Of a DNA stretch of 64,000 nucleotides, positions 51,266-62,876 are shown piece by piece. The position numbers and the translations under genes are program-made. Below the pieces are notes generated by a model. The model was given only the letters and a program-made list of their open reading frames with translations. It searched no databases and was not told the DNA's origin. This DNA is from Patagioenas fasciata (Eukaryota; Chordata; Aves; Columbiformes; Columbidae), in assembly GCF_037038585.1 (NCBI RefSeq), contig NC_092522.1, positions 124,106,661 to 124,170,660 on the forward strand, written 5' to 3'. Within the stretch, counting starts at the first letter, position 1. The number at the start of each line of letters is the position of its first letter.

Positions 51266-52876
51266 GGAAGGGAAGAACCCAAAGCAAAGCACACCACATT
51301 ACAGAGCCACAAACACAAGGCCAAATTTGTCCGGCCACATCCGTACCACAAAACCCCTCAGAACAGCAGCTTTATGCACCTCCCGCCCCCCTGAGCCCCA
51401 GTGAAACACCACCGGTATCAGATATTCCTACACCGCTTGTTTTAAAGCCATTGACACCCTTTTCTTTCTATATATATATATATATTTAAATCATCTTTAA
51501 CATAAAAGCAGAAAGTTCTCCTCGCTTTACTTTCTGGCCACGTGAGCTCTTGCCAGTGACAAACCTGATCTGTGCTGGGGGTGCCCGACGCTTCACCCGC
51601 ATTTTGGGAGCCCCCAAAATGAACCCCGATGGCTTCGTTTGACATTTCCTGAGTGATTTTGCTGGGAGCCGAGTCGTGTCCCACCAGGGCCTGGCGCCGT
51701 TTGGGGGCAAAAAGGGCATCAAAAGCAATAAGTTCCATCTCCAACCCTGCCTGGGGTTCAGTCACGGGGAGAAAGGCACAAGGATTGAGGAAAAGAGGAA
51801 ATTAACCCTTATTCTTTTTGCCTTCCACGCTTTGAGCACCGTTTTTAATAAATACTTGGAAAATTAAATGTAGCTGTGTGGGATTTGCCATAGCGCCGGT
51901 TCATTTCTGGAAAGCACCGGCAACGCCGAAAAATGGGGCGGCAGGGGGATAAATGAGACGAGCTCTGTAATGTGATGCAGGTTGGACGCTGCAGCAGCAA
52001 AAACATGGGGGTTTTTAACCATTTTTGTTAAAAAATGACCTATTTTTGAGTAGTGCAACCACCCCACCACGCCATGAATTGTCACCAGCGCTTTGCAACG
52101 TCGTTCTCGCCATAAAACGCTCAACTTGGGAACCCGCAAAGAGTCTCCGAGGGGAAAAGGCTCTTCCTGACATTTATGCTCCTAAAACGGGGGTGGGAAG
52201 CTGGATCTCCAGGAGATAAAAACCTCTTCTTTCCCCCTAAATTTGAGCCATCCGGGGATATCACACACGGTGCATCCATCACTTGGAGACCGGAGCGAAG
52301 AGATTGCGGGATGATATATATGTACAAAATTACAAACAAAAGACATAAAATTATACTCAAACGCATGGACAAGCACCAGTAATAGGGATGAATGTCTCTC
52401 AACCTGCTTCGCCCAACCCCTTCGACAACGGGAGCGATATGGGACTCTCCCAACCGCTTGATTTGGTTTTAGGAGGGAAGTTGAGTCCTTAAGAACACCC
52501 TGGGCTCAGGGATGGCTCTGGGCTCAGCGGCTGTGATTATACAGGCTATGATTATCAAAAATGCAGTGAAACATACTAAAAATATGACCCAAACTGGGGA
52601 GAAAAGGCGACGGGGCAACGCGGTACATCACAACGTCATGAGTGACGCTGCTGTAGGTGTGGTCGTCACGATAGGGAAACCACGAGCAATTCTGGTTGGG
52701 TAAAAAAGGACGGAAGGTCAGAAAACTCATTCCACCCAGCACGATGGGATTCGAAAGCAAATTTTGAAGTGTTTTGCTGAATTAGGGCCATGTGGTGATG
52801 AGAAGGGAAAGGCCATCCCAGCCCTCCCAGCTGCCTGTATGGGTGGAATCATTAAATTGAAAGATAAAATTGCTCG
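51266..52876. other. Downstream of ZNF395, no gene recognised
   Basis: Unique sequence with a short TA run at 51472-51485. It may belong to a long ZNF395 3' UTR, but I see no proof. Confidence 0.45.
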
Positions 52877-53426
52877 GTCTGGTTTTGAAAGACACAGCGA
52901 GGGTCACAACGTAGGAGCTAAGCCAACTTATGAAGCCTAAAATGAGAAGGAACACTGAGTTTTGCCTCCATACTCAGAGTTTTCCTGATTCATATGTTTT
53001 GGGTGGTTTTTCCCCCCTCCAAAAACGAAGCGCTGGAACCAACCGGAGACAGCGCAGGTTGGAGCTACCGGTGGGACACAACACGAGAAAAAACTTCAAC
53101 CACACAGGGAGAGAAACCTCCAGTTCCTGCCCCAAAAACGCTCCTGCCGTGTTTGCAGCAACCCAAGAGCATTTTCTATACGCTATGATCATCACCGACC
53201 CCCTCTCTTAAAGGTCACGACAGATTTGCACTTTTTAGGTAGTCAAGGGACACGGGAAGCGGCCTCAACGCTGCGACGGTTCGGGAGAATTTAGGGCTGA
53301 TCTGGGAAATGCAGGAAGCTCTTTGGTCCCCAGATCACCCTGAATCTCCCCCAAACCCTGAGGAACCAACTTCCCTCCCAGCCCCAAAATTTACCGTACA
53401 AATGGAAATATTCTTCAGGTTAAAAC
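52877..53426 (+). repeat. Direct duplication, copy A (~550 bp)
   Basis: Matches 57168-57727 in the same orientation with only scattered differences. It starts at GTCTGGTTTTGAAAGACA and ends at ATTCTTCAGGTTAAAA. It lies about 210 bp past the ZNF395 stop codon in the transcription sense. Not recognised as a known repeat family. Confidence 0.93.
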
Positions 53427-53638
53427 CAAAAAAAATAGTTGGAAAAAGGTTTTTTTTTTTTTAAAAAAAAATAAGAGCAAACCCAGCAGATGTACAATAT
53501 ACAGAAGGAGGAATTTACACGCAGCTCTGGAGGCGTCTTCTGCGGTGACAGGAGGTACCTCCAAGGTCCCTGGTTGCAGCACTGAGGGACTCGGGTGTCC
53601 CGGGGGGAGCGGGGAGGGACGTGGCACCGCGGTGCCGC
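53427..53638 (-). other. ZNF395: Start of ZNF395 3' UTR
   Basis: Read on the minus strand, it follows the stop codon and leads to the AT-rich stretch TGTATATTGTACATCTGCTG (53510-53491) and a T-run next to duplication copy A. No clear AATAAA before copy A, so the poly(A) site is unresolved. Confidence 0.5.
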
Positions 53639-53750
53639 TCAGTCCAGGAATCGCTGGCAGGCTTTTTTCCACCGGCAGGCCGTGCACCACTGGTCCCGGT
53701 GCTCGATGCCGTAAACCTTACGGCACTTTTTGGCTTCGCCGCGGACTTTC
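53639..53750 (-). CDS. ZNF395: ZNF395 coding exon 9: C-clamp and stop
   Basis: After [30 protein letters not shown], then [16 protein letters not shown] and TGA at 53641-53639. Nearly identical to the human C-terminus. The C-clamp is an accessory DNA-binding motif. Confidence 0.95.
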
Positions 53751-56700
53751 CTGCAAAAAGGGAAAAAAAAAATCATGTTTACCCGCTCGTTGGGGAATTT
53801 TGGTTGCGTATCTAAGGGTAGTGATGTGTAAGCTTCGTTCTGCTGAGTCTCAGTGGAGATCACAGAATCCCAGAATGTCAGGGACTGGAAGGGACCTGGA
53901 AAGCTCGTCCGGTGCAATCCCCCCATGGAGCAGGAACACCCAGCTGAGGTTCCACAGGAAGGTGTCCAGGCGGGTTTGAATGTCTGCAGAGAAGGAGACT
54001 CCACAACCTCCCTGGGCAGCCTGGGCCAGGCTCTGACACCCTCACCCCAAACAAGTTTCTTCTCAAATTTAAGTGGAACCTCTTGTGTTCCAGTTCGCAC
54101 CCATTGCCCCTTGTCCTGTCACTGGTTGTCACCCAGAAGAGCCTGGCTCCATCCTCCTGACACTGCCCCTTTCCATATTGATCCCCAGGAATGAGTCCCC
54201 CCTCAGTCTCCTCTTCTCCAGCTCCAGAGCCCCAGCTCCCTCAGCCTTTCCTCACACGGGAGATGCTCCACTCCCTTCAGCATCTTGGTGGCTGCGCTGG
54301 ACTCTCTGCAGCAGTTCCCTGTCCTTCTGGAACTGAGGGGCCACAACTGGACACAAGATTCCAGCTGTGGTCTCCCCAGGGCAGAGCAGAGGGGCAGGAG
54401 AACCTCTCTGACCTACTGACCACCCCCTTCTAACCCACCCCAGGTCCCATTGGCCTTCCTGGCCACAAGGGCCCAGTGCTGGCTCATGCTCACCCTGCTG
54501 TCCCCAGGACCCCCAGCTCCCTTTCCCCTACACTGCTCTCTAATAGCTCATTCCCCAACTTACACTGGAACCTGGGGTTGTTCCTGCCCACATTCAAGAC
54601 TCTACACTTGCCCTTGTTCTATTTCATTACATTTTTCCCACCCAGCTCTCCAGCCTGTCCAGGTCTCTGATGGCAGCACAGCTTCCAGTGTCAGCCACTC
54701 CTCCCAGCTTGGTGTCACCAGCAAACTTGCTGACAGTCACTCTATTCCCTCATCCAAGTCACTGATGTTATTGAATAGTACTGGAGATGTGGGAGGGTCC
54801 CCCCTTTTTCCGACCCCTACTCCCCACCTTTTTGCCAGCAGGACCCTCACCTGGTGCCGATGGACACCCTGGGCGGTGAGGCGACGATCAGGTGGGACTT
54901 GAGCATCGGCGTTGGCGGTTGGGGTTCGCTGAAGCTGAGCGACCGGCTCCGCACCTGCGGGGAATCAGGTGTCAAAAGGCAGCGGGGACAACGCAGTCAC
55001 CATCCTGCGTGGCCCCAGGTGCTGTGACAGGACTGTGGGAGATGTGGATGCCTCCAACTCATAAATCCAGATGTTTAAAGTGAGGAGAGATGAGGTCCCC
55101 ATAGCTCCCAGCCCCACACCTCAAAAGGATGAAGGGGAAACGCAGGCAGGACTCACCGGTGACAGGGACGGGAGAGTCGAGGTGGCAGTGGCCCAGCTGA
55201 TGCTGGTGAAGATGTGGGGGGACACTGGAATTTGGATCGAGGGCAATGCCTGTAGGGAAAAGAGGGCTCAGCATTAGCTCTGGGGCCCCCCTGTTCCCAC
55301 ACTCTGCCCCATGGGCATCCACCTCCCCGAGAAGACCAGTCTGGAGCACCCACAAACTGGGAACACTGGAGATGGGATGGAAATCCCCGTGCAAACTCTT
55401 CTCCAGCACCAGATCTGACACACGTGCCGTGTCACCCTTTGCCAGCGCACAGCAGCTTCGGCACTCCCACAACTGCTTTTGGTTGCGATACCAAACCAGG
55501 TGCCACATCCTCATCTATACGTATAGATTTTCACACTTCTTTCGGTGGGCTGCTTTTAGATGATGCCGCACCCACTCCCTGGGATGGAAACGGATATAGG
55601 TGCAGCTTATGGATCTATACATCCTATCCCTGTGTCAGCTGGCAACAACGCTCGGCTCCCAAGCAGGGACACTGAGGCAGGGTGACCCTGCAGCCACTGC
55701 ACCGGGTCCCCAAATTTCCTGTGCCTCAAAAGCCCGTGTCCCGGTGCGTGCAGCCAGACGTGCAGGATCCGGCGTGGCTGCATTCCAGCCCTCCACGTTA
55801 TCTGCCGGCAGAAAGGCGTGTTGCATACCAGCACCAGGTAATTGCAGGGGAGCGGAGACAGGCAGCTCCCCCCAGCCTGGGAACAGTGGCAGAAGCACAC
55901 GAGCCCATTAACCAGGTGTTAACGAAGCTGGTTGCTCAGCCAGACAGTGCTACACCAAAGCCTCTCCGTGCTGCGGAGGTGGCAACGAGACATCCCTGCC
56001 GCCACGGGGATTTGTAGCAAACCGGAGCACGACCTCCCCTTTGGCAAGATTTTGGGAGGTGACACAGCCCTGGGAGATGCCACCAGCTCACCTGGTAGGC
56101 GTGATCAGCCTGGATGTGCCAGAAGGAGCCGGGGGCAGACTGGCTGAGGGCGCTGCCGGCCAGCGCGGGCTCCAGCGCCGGCTGCTCCACCAGCAGCGCC
56201 TCCGGCTTGGCCAGCGCCGGCTGGATGATGATGGGGGCGGACGCAGACGTGGGGCTGGTGGCAGCGGTGGCCTCCGGCGCCGGCTCTTCCTTCACCTGCA
56301 CTTCGGTGTAGTAGAAATCCTCCTCCCGCTTCCGCTGGTCGGAATCCGCGCCATCCCTGCCAGTGGGGGGAATAAAAAAGGGTCAGCGGTGAAAAAGCCG
56401 CCCTGTTTCCATCACGGGGAAGGTGAGCAACCCCCAGCTCCACCAGGAGGGAGCAATCTCGCCTCGCTGGGCAGAGCAGCTCCGCTCCAGGCACCAAAAC
56501 ATCACATTTGCTGCAATCAGCACAGCCGCTTCGCGCTTCCAAGGAAGATCAATACCCCTTCCAGGGCCTTTAGAAACACTGACACATCGACCAGGCACCA
56601 CTGAAAATCCCCTGCTCATTCCTAATCGAGTTCATCCAGCACAGCTGTGAACGAAGCCCCGCGGTTTACCCAGCTGGAAAGCAGCCCCTGAAGTCTTTAA

Positions 56701-59700
56701 TTATTTTCCCAGTGCGTTTAGCTGGCACTGGATGGCAGTCTGGCACTGGATGGCAGTCAGTCCGGCACTGGATGGCAGTCAGTCCGGCACTGCCTGATGC
56801 ACCACGGCCCTTCTGCCTTGCCCGGAGCGGGGTGCCCGTGCCAGCCCTGACGGTCACAACCGCACAGGCACAGCTTGAGGCTGCCAGCCCTCATGAAACC
56901 CAGCCGGGACGATGCTTTTCGGCCTCTGCCCAGGAGCCCAGGGCTCATGTGTAATCTGACCCCTCGCCCGGTGCAAATGGGACACCCGAGCCGGGCAGTC
57001 CCCAAGCCCAGATGAGCTGGGCAGTCCCCAAACCCAGACGGGGCTCCCGGAAAGCCCCGGGGCTCCCTGAAGGTGAGGATAACAAATACAACAGAGGCTT
57101 TGGTGACACCCGACTGTTTGGCTGAGAACTGCCAAGCTCAGTGCACGAGGGAATGATGAATTACTCTGTCTGGTTTTGAAAGACATAGTGAGGGCCACAA
57201 CATAGCTTTTCATGAAGCTAAGTCAACTTACGAAGCCTAAAATGAGAAGGAACACTGAGTTTTGCCTTCATTCTCAGAGTTTTCCTGATTCATATGTTTT
57301 GGGTGGTTTTTTCCCCCCTCCAAAAATGAAGCGCTGGAACCAACCGGAGACAGCGCAGGTTGGAGCTACCGGTGGGACACAACACGAGCAAAAACTTCAA
57401 CCACGCAGGGAGAGAAACCTCCAGTTCCTGCCCCAAAAACGCTCCTGCCGTGTTTGCAGCATCCCAAGAGCATTTTCTATAAGCTATAATCGTTGCCAAT
57501 CCCCTCTCTTAAAGGTCACGACAGATTTGCACTTTTTAGGTAGTCAAGGGACACGGGAAGCGGCCTCAATGCTGTGACGGATCGGGAGAATTTAGGGCTG
57601 ATCTGGGAAATGCAGGAAGCGTTTTGGTCCCCAGATCACCCATAATCTCCCCCAAACCATGAGGAACCGACTTCCCTCCCAGCCCCAAACTTTTACCGTA
57701 CAAAGGGAAATATTCTTCAGGTTAAAAAGGTGGCAGGGTGCGGGGCTTCAGCACCGAGCGGGGATCAAGGAGGCGAAACCTTCATCTTACCCGAGGTGCT
57801 GGGTCTTGACGTGCCGCTTGATGCCGACGATGGAGCGCAGGACCTTGCCGCAGCTCGGCCACAGGCACTTGTACATCACCTTCACCGAATTCTGGCAAAG
57901 AGACGGCACGTGTCACCCCCTGCCCAGCACCAGCGTCCCCCCCGTGGGACAACGGCTCAGCCAGAGCCACCCCACCGGTGCCAGGACCCCAACCACGGCA
58001 GCATTACCTTTCTCTTGCGCGGAGCGGGTTCGTCGAGAAGAAAGGGGTCGGAGTCGGTCTCGAAGCCGTCGTCTGCCTGGGGGGAGCTCAGGGCCTCGCT
58101 GGAGTATTTGGGGCTGCCGGCGGGGTGGGGGGGCGAGGGGGTGGAGATGCCGCTGCCCCCGCTCCAGTGCCCGCTGGTGGTGCTGCTGCCGCTGTCCGAG
58201 ACGTCGCCGCTCTCCTTCCAGGGATCGCACGGCGCCCGTGCGGCTGCGGGGAGGGGACACGCGCTGCCACCCTCGGCTGGGGGCCACCTGAACCCCACCA
58301 AGGGCACAGACCAGCCCTGAGGCTGGGTAACTCTCAACAACAGTTCCCCTCTATTCATTTTATTTGTACAAACTTGGCGAGGTGAAGCCTTTGCACCTTG
58401 CTTGGTGCGAACTCCCAATTATTGGGAGTTTATCCCTTTTTTTTGGCCCCTCCCCATTCTGCTTGGCACCGGTGCAACCCCGCAGGCACAGCCAGCACAC
58501 GGCGAGCAGCCAGCGCCGGGGCACGCACATTTCCCACGGCTCCGGACAGTTATTTTTATCCCTCCGGCTGCATTTGACTCCCGGGGAATGAAACCGTCTC
58601 TAAAAAAAGGAGTGACCGGACGGTGCTCCCTGGTCTGGGACTCCTGCGCGGGGCTCCCCGGGCCCCTGGGACGGCTGCGGTGAGCAGGGTTACCCCACCG
58701 CGCTGCCAGGGCTGTCCCGCTTCACTTGGTACCCATGGGTGCCACCGCGACACTGGTGCCGGTCCCCAGCCACCTCCAGCCCAACATGGTCCTGGCAGAT
58801 ATTCGGCACCTCTGCAGTGAGCAAGAGCCCCGGCACTGAGATCCAAAGGGCACAGTGCACTTCTCCACATCTCCTTTAGTTTCAGATGTTGCTTTTTTTG
58901 AGTAAATGAATGTTTTTAAACGCGTACTCACGGGGGATACTGCTCTCGCCGGTGGGAGGGCTCTGCACCACGGGGCTGCAGGAGAGGCTCGTCAGCACCA
59001 TGGCTGCCACCATCTCATCCATGTCCACAGCGGCGTCAGCTTTCCTGCATGGCAAGGGGAGAGATCACAGAATCACACAGAATCCCAGAATGTCAGGGGT
59101 TGGAAGGGACCTGGAAAGCTCATCCAGTGCAATCCCCCCATGGAGCAGGAACACCCAGCTGAGGTTCCACAGGAAGGTGTCCAGGCGGGTTTGAATGTCT
59201 GCAGAGAAGGAGACTCCACAGCCTCCCTGGGCAGCCTGGGCCAGGCTCTGACACCCTCACCCCAAACAAGTTTCTTCTCATATTCAAGTGGAACCTCCTG
59301 TGTTCCAGTTTGCACCCATTGCCCCTTGTCCTGTCACCCAGAAGTACCTGGCTCCATCCTCCTGACACTGCCCCTTTCCACATTGATCCCCAGGAATGAG
59401 TCCCCCCTCAGTCTCCTCTTCTCCAGCTCCAGAGCCCCAGCTCCCTCAGCCTTTCCTCACACGGGAGATGCTCCACTCCCTCCAGCATCTTGGTGGCTGC
59501 GCTGGACTCTCTGCAGCAGTTCCCTGTCCTTCTGGAGCTGAGGGGCCACAACTGGACACAAGATTCCAGCTGTGGTGTCCCCAGGGCAGAGCAGAGGGGC
59601 AGGAGAACCTCTCTCAACTTCTCTCGACAAGCGGAGGAAAAAGCAGAGAAACAGCCCAGGTACAACCTGGGGAGTCACTGGGTACCCAAAGGGCAGCACA

Positions 59701-62700
59701 GCCGTGCAGGTTCCCCCTCGCCTCCTCCTTCCATAAACTTCAGTCACTGGGAAGGATGTTTTCTACCCACGTGGAGGAAAGACAAATTAAAAATCCCCTT
59801 AATCCTAAATTAAACCATCCTCCGGATAATCCTGCGCTGGGGAGATGGATCTATTCCCAGCATCGCTGTTCTGTCAGTGTAAAACGAAGCGTGAGCACCA
59901 GCAAAGCTGCCAAGAATCCCCCTCCCACCAGAGATTTCAACAGCCAAAGGTACCAACCTCTTGGGCACGTCGATGTTGCTGGATACGGATCTCTGCAGCG
60001 CCTCGGAGGGGCCGGGACTGCCGGCCGTGGGCAGGGCAGGGGGCTGCACGTCCTGCACCCTCCAGCACGGCTGCAAACCCTGGTCCGGCAGCGGCACCTT
60101 GGCCTTGTCGCTCAGCGGGTTGTGCTGCTCCGCCAGGCCGGGACGCTCCTGCCCGTTGTAGGTGACGAGGACCTGAAAACAGCACAAGGGGCGGTTTGTC
60201 GGTGCTACCGAGGATCCCGCCGCCTCCTCCTCCCCAGCAACGGGTGTTAGGACAAAGGGACCTCAGACTGCTGTCCCAGCACATCAGAAGGACACCAGGG
60301 TCCATCGCAGCCCTACCACGCAAAGATCTGCTCTTCCCAGGCACAAATTCTCCAGCAAACCCAAACTGAAGGATTTCCTGAGCCAGTATTGGCCGCATCT
60401 CTAAGTGTTGCGACTTTGGGTGGACTTTTATTCCAATGAATTTGTCTGCTTTGGTTTTGTTCTCATACCATCCCACAATTGTTATACACCCCAGCAAAGT
60501 CGGTCAATAAAAGGATTAAAAGCCAGAGGGGGCCCCAGAGAACGGAGGTTTCCTGGGCAAAGTGATCCTGAATTCACACCTTGGCTCCTCCAGGCTGCAG
60601 AAGGAGATGAGCAAACCTCACCTCCTCCTTCCCACAGCCTCAAACTCCTTCTGACGGGCAGGTTTCCACCAGGAGCCTATTTTTGTTGATGGAAATGCAT
60701 CTGTGTCAAAAGACGCTACATGTGTCCTCGGCTATTTATAGGAACAGAAGTATCTCTTTATGGAAACGCCGTGGGACGGACACACGCGCACACCCCCTGA
60801 TCGGGGACGAGGTTGTGAGACCATCTCAGGTGGGACATCGAGGTGGAAAAAGCCACCCACAGCGGGATCAGTGTAAAGGGGACTGGTTCATGGATCAGGA
60901 CACAAAATCCTGACCCTGCTCTCCCAGGGGTACAAGGAGCCAATATCTGCTTCAGCTTTGCACAGCCACCAGCACAGGTCCTGGACGTTGCTGGGAGGTG
61001 AAGACGCCCCACCACTATTTTTATGCCGTTCCCAGCAGTAAAGCAAGCAAAATAGGCACACGTAGGAGAAAACAACCCTCACTGTCCTGTGCTTGAGAAA
61101 CACGGGACAGGAGGAGCCAGAAAACCAAACAGAGGCCTTATTACACTCAGTTTTACAAGCTCTGCCCAGAAAAGGTTTTCTAGTCCTGGAGGTAGCCGCC
61201 AAGAAATGGGGGTTTGGACAGCACTGCTTGATCAGGCGTTGATGGGTGGGATGGAGAACAAGCGCTGTTCCCTGTGCTATGCAGCACCCCGGCCAAGGCA
61301 CGGCCCCCCTGAGCATCAGGAGCTCGGGGAACAAGAAATGGCTTGTCCAGCAGGACTAGGTGTCTTTTCTGGACAGACCATCGTAACTCAACTCTTCCCT
61401 AAGAGCTTCTTCACCACGTACATCTGCACCACCGACCCTCAACCCTGCAGCAAAAAGTTGTGGCACACTGGGCTCTGAGCCACGAGGCTCATGGCCATCG
61501 TGGCTGAACTGGGGGGTTCCTTCAGCTGGAAACATGGGTTATGGGGAGACTGGACAAGTTCATGGAAGAGAAGTCCATTAGGAGTTGCTGAATGTATAGA
61601 AACCACCTCCCTTAGCTGGAGAACACTGGAGGGAAGCATCAGGTCTTCTACAGTGACCCACTTGTGGCCAGGACTGGAGACATCTCCTCGGGAAGATGGA
61701 TTTCCACGTGAGCTGGTTCGGTCTAAAGCTATCAGGCATGGTCAGGGCCAAGTGCACGAATGCTGACACCCATTAACGGCTCTCAGTAACTACAGATTCT
61801 GTGATTGCCACCACACAGAATCCCAGAATGTCAGGGATGGGAAGAGACCTGGAAAGCTCATCCAGTGCAATCCCCCCATGGAGCAGGAACACCCAGCTGA
61901 GGTTCCACAGGAAGGTGTCCAGGCGGGTTTGAATGTCTGCAGAGAAGGAGACTCCACAGCCTCCCTGGGCAGCCTGGGCCAGGCTCTGACACCCTCACCC
62001 CCAACAAGTTGCTTCTCAAATTTAAGTGGAACCTCCTGTGTTCCAGTTTGTACCCGTTACCCCTTGTCCTGTCACTGGTTGTCATCCAGAAGAGCCTGGC
62101 TCCATCCTCCTGACACTGCCCCTTTCCATACTGATCCCCATGAATGAGGTCACCCCTCAGTCTCCTCTTCTCCAAGGTAAAGAGCCCCAGCTCCCTCAGC
62201 CTTTCCTCACACGGGAGATGCTTCACTCCCTTCAGCATCTTGGTGGCTGCGCTGGACTCTCTGCAGCAGTTCCCTGTCCTTCTGGAACTGAGGGGCCACA
62301 ACTGGACACAAGATTCCAGGTGTGGTCTCCCCAGGGCAGAGCAGAGGGGCAGGAGAACCTCTCTGACCTACTGACCACCCCCTTCTAACCCACCCCAGGT
62401 CCCATTGGCCTTCCTGGCCACAAGGGCCCAGTGCTGGCTCATGCTCACCCTGCTGTCCCCAGGACCTCCAGGTCCCTTTCCCCTACACTGCTCTCTAACA
62501 GGTCATTCCCCAACTAGACTTACACCTTACATCGGTAGAGCCCAAGGAGTTTTATTCCCCCCCAAAACCACCCACCAGAGCACACCTCGCCATCCAAGGA
62601 CACCAAGAACCTCCTCACGTACCTGCTGCCCGGCGTGGAGCTGCTGGCAGCCGGGGCTGGGGAACCGGGGCGCAGGGCCGCTCTCCTCCGCTGGCAGCAC

Positions 62701-62865
62701 ACAGGATCCATCATCTCGCGGTGCAGACGCCCGGCCGAGGTCAGCGGTGGGCAAGCCGGGGATCTGGGTGGCCACCAGCACCCCCTCGGCCAAGGCGGCG
62801 GGGGCAGAGACGCGGGTGCCGAGCAGGGAGCGCTTCCCCAGCCGCCTGGACAGCACGCTCGCCAT
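53639..62865 (-). CDS. ZNF395: ZNF395 (PBF/HDBP2) transcription factor, nine coding exons, 493 aa
   Basis: DNA-binding regulator known from human as papillomavirus-binding factor and Huntington gene-binding protein 2; it shuttles between nucleus and cytoplasm. Nine exons join with GT-AG sites and consistent phases (0,2,1,0,2,0,0,2), total 1482 bp; human is 513 aa. Visible parts: conserved N-terminus [26 protein letters not shown] (residues 145-154); [17 protein letters not shown] (161-177), a conserved hydrophobic segment that may act in export; [20 protein letters not shown] (196-215); [12 protein letters not shown] (258-269) with a basic nuclear-localisation-type run; a C2H2 finger C278/C283/H296/H301; [15 protein letters not shown] (377-391); and a C-terminal C-clamp with C466, C479, C482, C488. 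All hallmarks are intact. Introns hold three CR1 copies (all in gene sense) and duplication copy B. It is convergent with PNOC, as in human. The 5' non-coding exon and promoter lie right of the window or are unrecognised. Confidence 0.96.
53861..54783 (-). mobile_element. CR1 LINE copy in ZNF395 intron 8, about 920 bp
   Basis: Tail complement ATCACAGAATCCCAGAATGT at 53860-53879, about 110 bp from the last exon. The distal end is near TGATGTTATTGAATAGTACT, 70 bp from exon 8. Very similar to the 15.5-kb copy. Same strand as the gene; it fills most of the intron. Confidence 0.92.
54851..54954 (-). CDS. ZNF395: ZNF395 coding exon 8
   Basis: After [25 protein letters not shown], then [13 protein letters not shown]. 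Residues 423-457; donor ACCAG|GTGAGG, phase 2. Confidence 0.92.
55157..55249 (-). CDS. ZNF395: ZNF395 coding exon 7
   Basis: After [30 protein letters not shown], then [11 protein letters not shown]. Matches [20 protein letters not shown] of human. Residues 392-422; donor TCACCG|GTGAGT, phase 0. Confidence 0.92.
56092..56356 (-). CDS. ZNF395: ZNF395 coding exon 6
   Basis: After [26 protein letters not shown], an alanine/proline-rich linker, then [16 protein letters not shown]. Residues 303-391; donor TACCAG|GTGAGC, phase 0. Confidence 0.94.
56723..56793 (+). repeat. 18-23-bp tandem repeat, three copies
   Basis: GGCACTGGATGGCAGTC repeated three times with AGTCC spacers in ZNF395 intron 5. 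Confidence 0.85.
57168..57727 (+). repeat. Direct duplication, copy B (~560 bp)
   Basis: Partner of 52877-53426. It lies in the ZNF395 intron between coding exons 5 and 6, about 60 bp from the exon 5 donor. Differences include single-base changes and a ~10-bp insertion near the left end (CATAGCTTTTCATGAAGCTA against a shorter form in copy A), so the two copies are not an assembly echo. Confidence 0.93.
57791..57891 (-). CDS. ZNF395: ZNF395 coding exon 5: C2H2 zinc finger
   Basis: After [28 protein letters not shown], then [14 protein letters not shown]-x4-C-x12-H-x4-H is intact. Residues 270-303; donor CTCGG|GTAAGA, phase 2. Intron 4 is only 116 bp. Confidence 0.94.
58008..58243 (-). CDS. 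ZNF395: ZNF395 coding exon 4
   Basis: After CCCCGCAG: the [20 protein letters not shown] segment, [10 protein letters not shown], and [12 protein letters not shown]. Residues 191-269; donor AGAAAG|GTAATG, phase 0. Most strongly conserved part of the family. Confidence 0.94.
58932..59044 (-). CDS. ZNF395: ZNF395 coding exon 3
   Basis: After [29 protein letters not shown], then [10 protein letters not shown]. Residues 153-191; donor CCCC|GTGAGT, phase 1. Missed as an open frame because it is short. Confidence 0.92.
59066..59628 (-). mobile_element. CR1 LINE copy in ZNF395 intron 2, about 560 bp
   Basis: Same subfamily as 15.5, 53.9 and 61.8 kb. Tail complement ATCACAGAATCACACAGAAT shows a doubled tail unit. 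It begins about 20 bp from the acceptor of exon 3, so it lies close to the splice site. Confidence 0.92.
59958..60172 (-). CDS. ZNF395: ZNF395 coding exon 2
   Basis: After [26 protein letters not shown], related to VWYGGQECTGLVEQH of human. Residues 82-153; ends at the conserved NIDVPK with donor AAGAG|GTTGGT, phase 2. Confidence 0.9.
60173..61812. other. ZNF395: ZNF395 intron between coding exons 1 and 2, unique part
   Basis: No further exon supported. Confidence 0.55.
61813..62515 (-). mobile_element. CR1 LINE copy in ZNF395 intron 1, about 700 bp
   Basis: Same subfamily; ends near CATTCCCCAACTAGACTTACA, about 105 bp from the exon 1 donor. Sense to the gene. Confidence 0.92.
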
Positions 62866-62875
62866 CTCGGACACG
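62623..62875 (-). CDS. ZNF395: ZNF395 coding exon 1
   Basis: Acceptor CTGTTCCGCAG at 62876 shows that a non-coding exon precedes it. 10 bases of UTR, ATG at 62865-62863, residues 1-81; donor CAGCAG|GTACGT at 62623/62622, phase 0. Confidence 0.92.
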
Positions 62876-62876
62876 C

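Noticed and set aside
48984-51404. Four overlapping open frames of more than 700 codons on both strands
   Set aside because: All are readings of the 12-bp purine array (KGKE, PFSF, PSPS, LLLP periods). No start context, splice or family signal.
57659-58385. 210- and 196-codon + strand frames
   Set aside because: They are the antisense shadow of ZNF395 exons 4 and 5, which read the correct family sequence on the minus strand.
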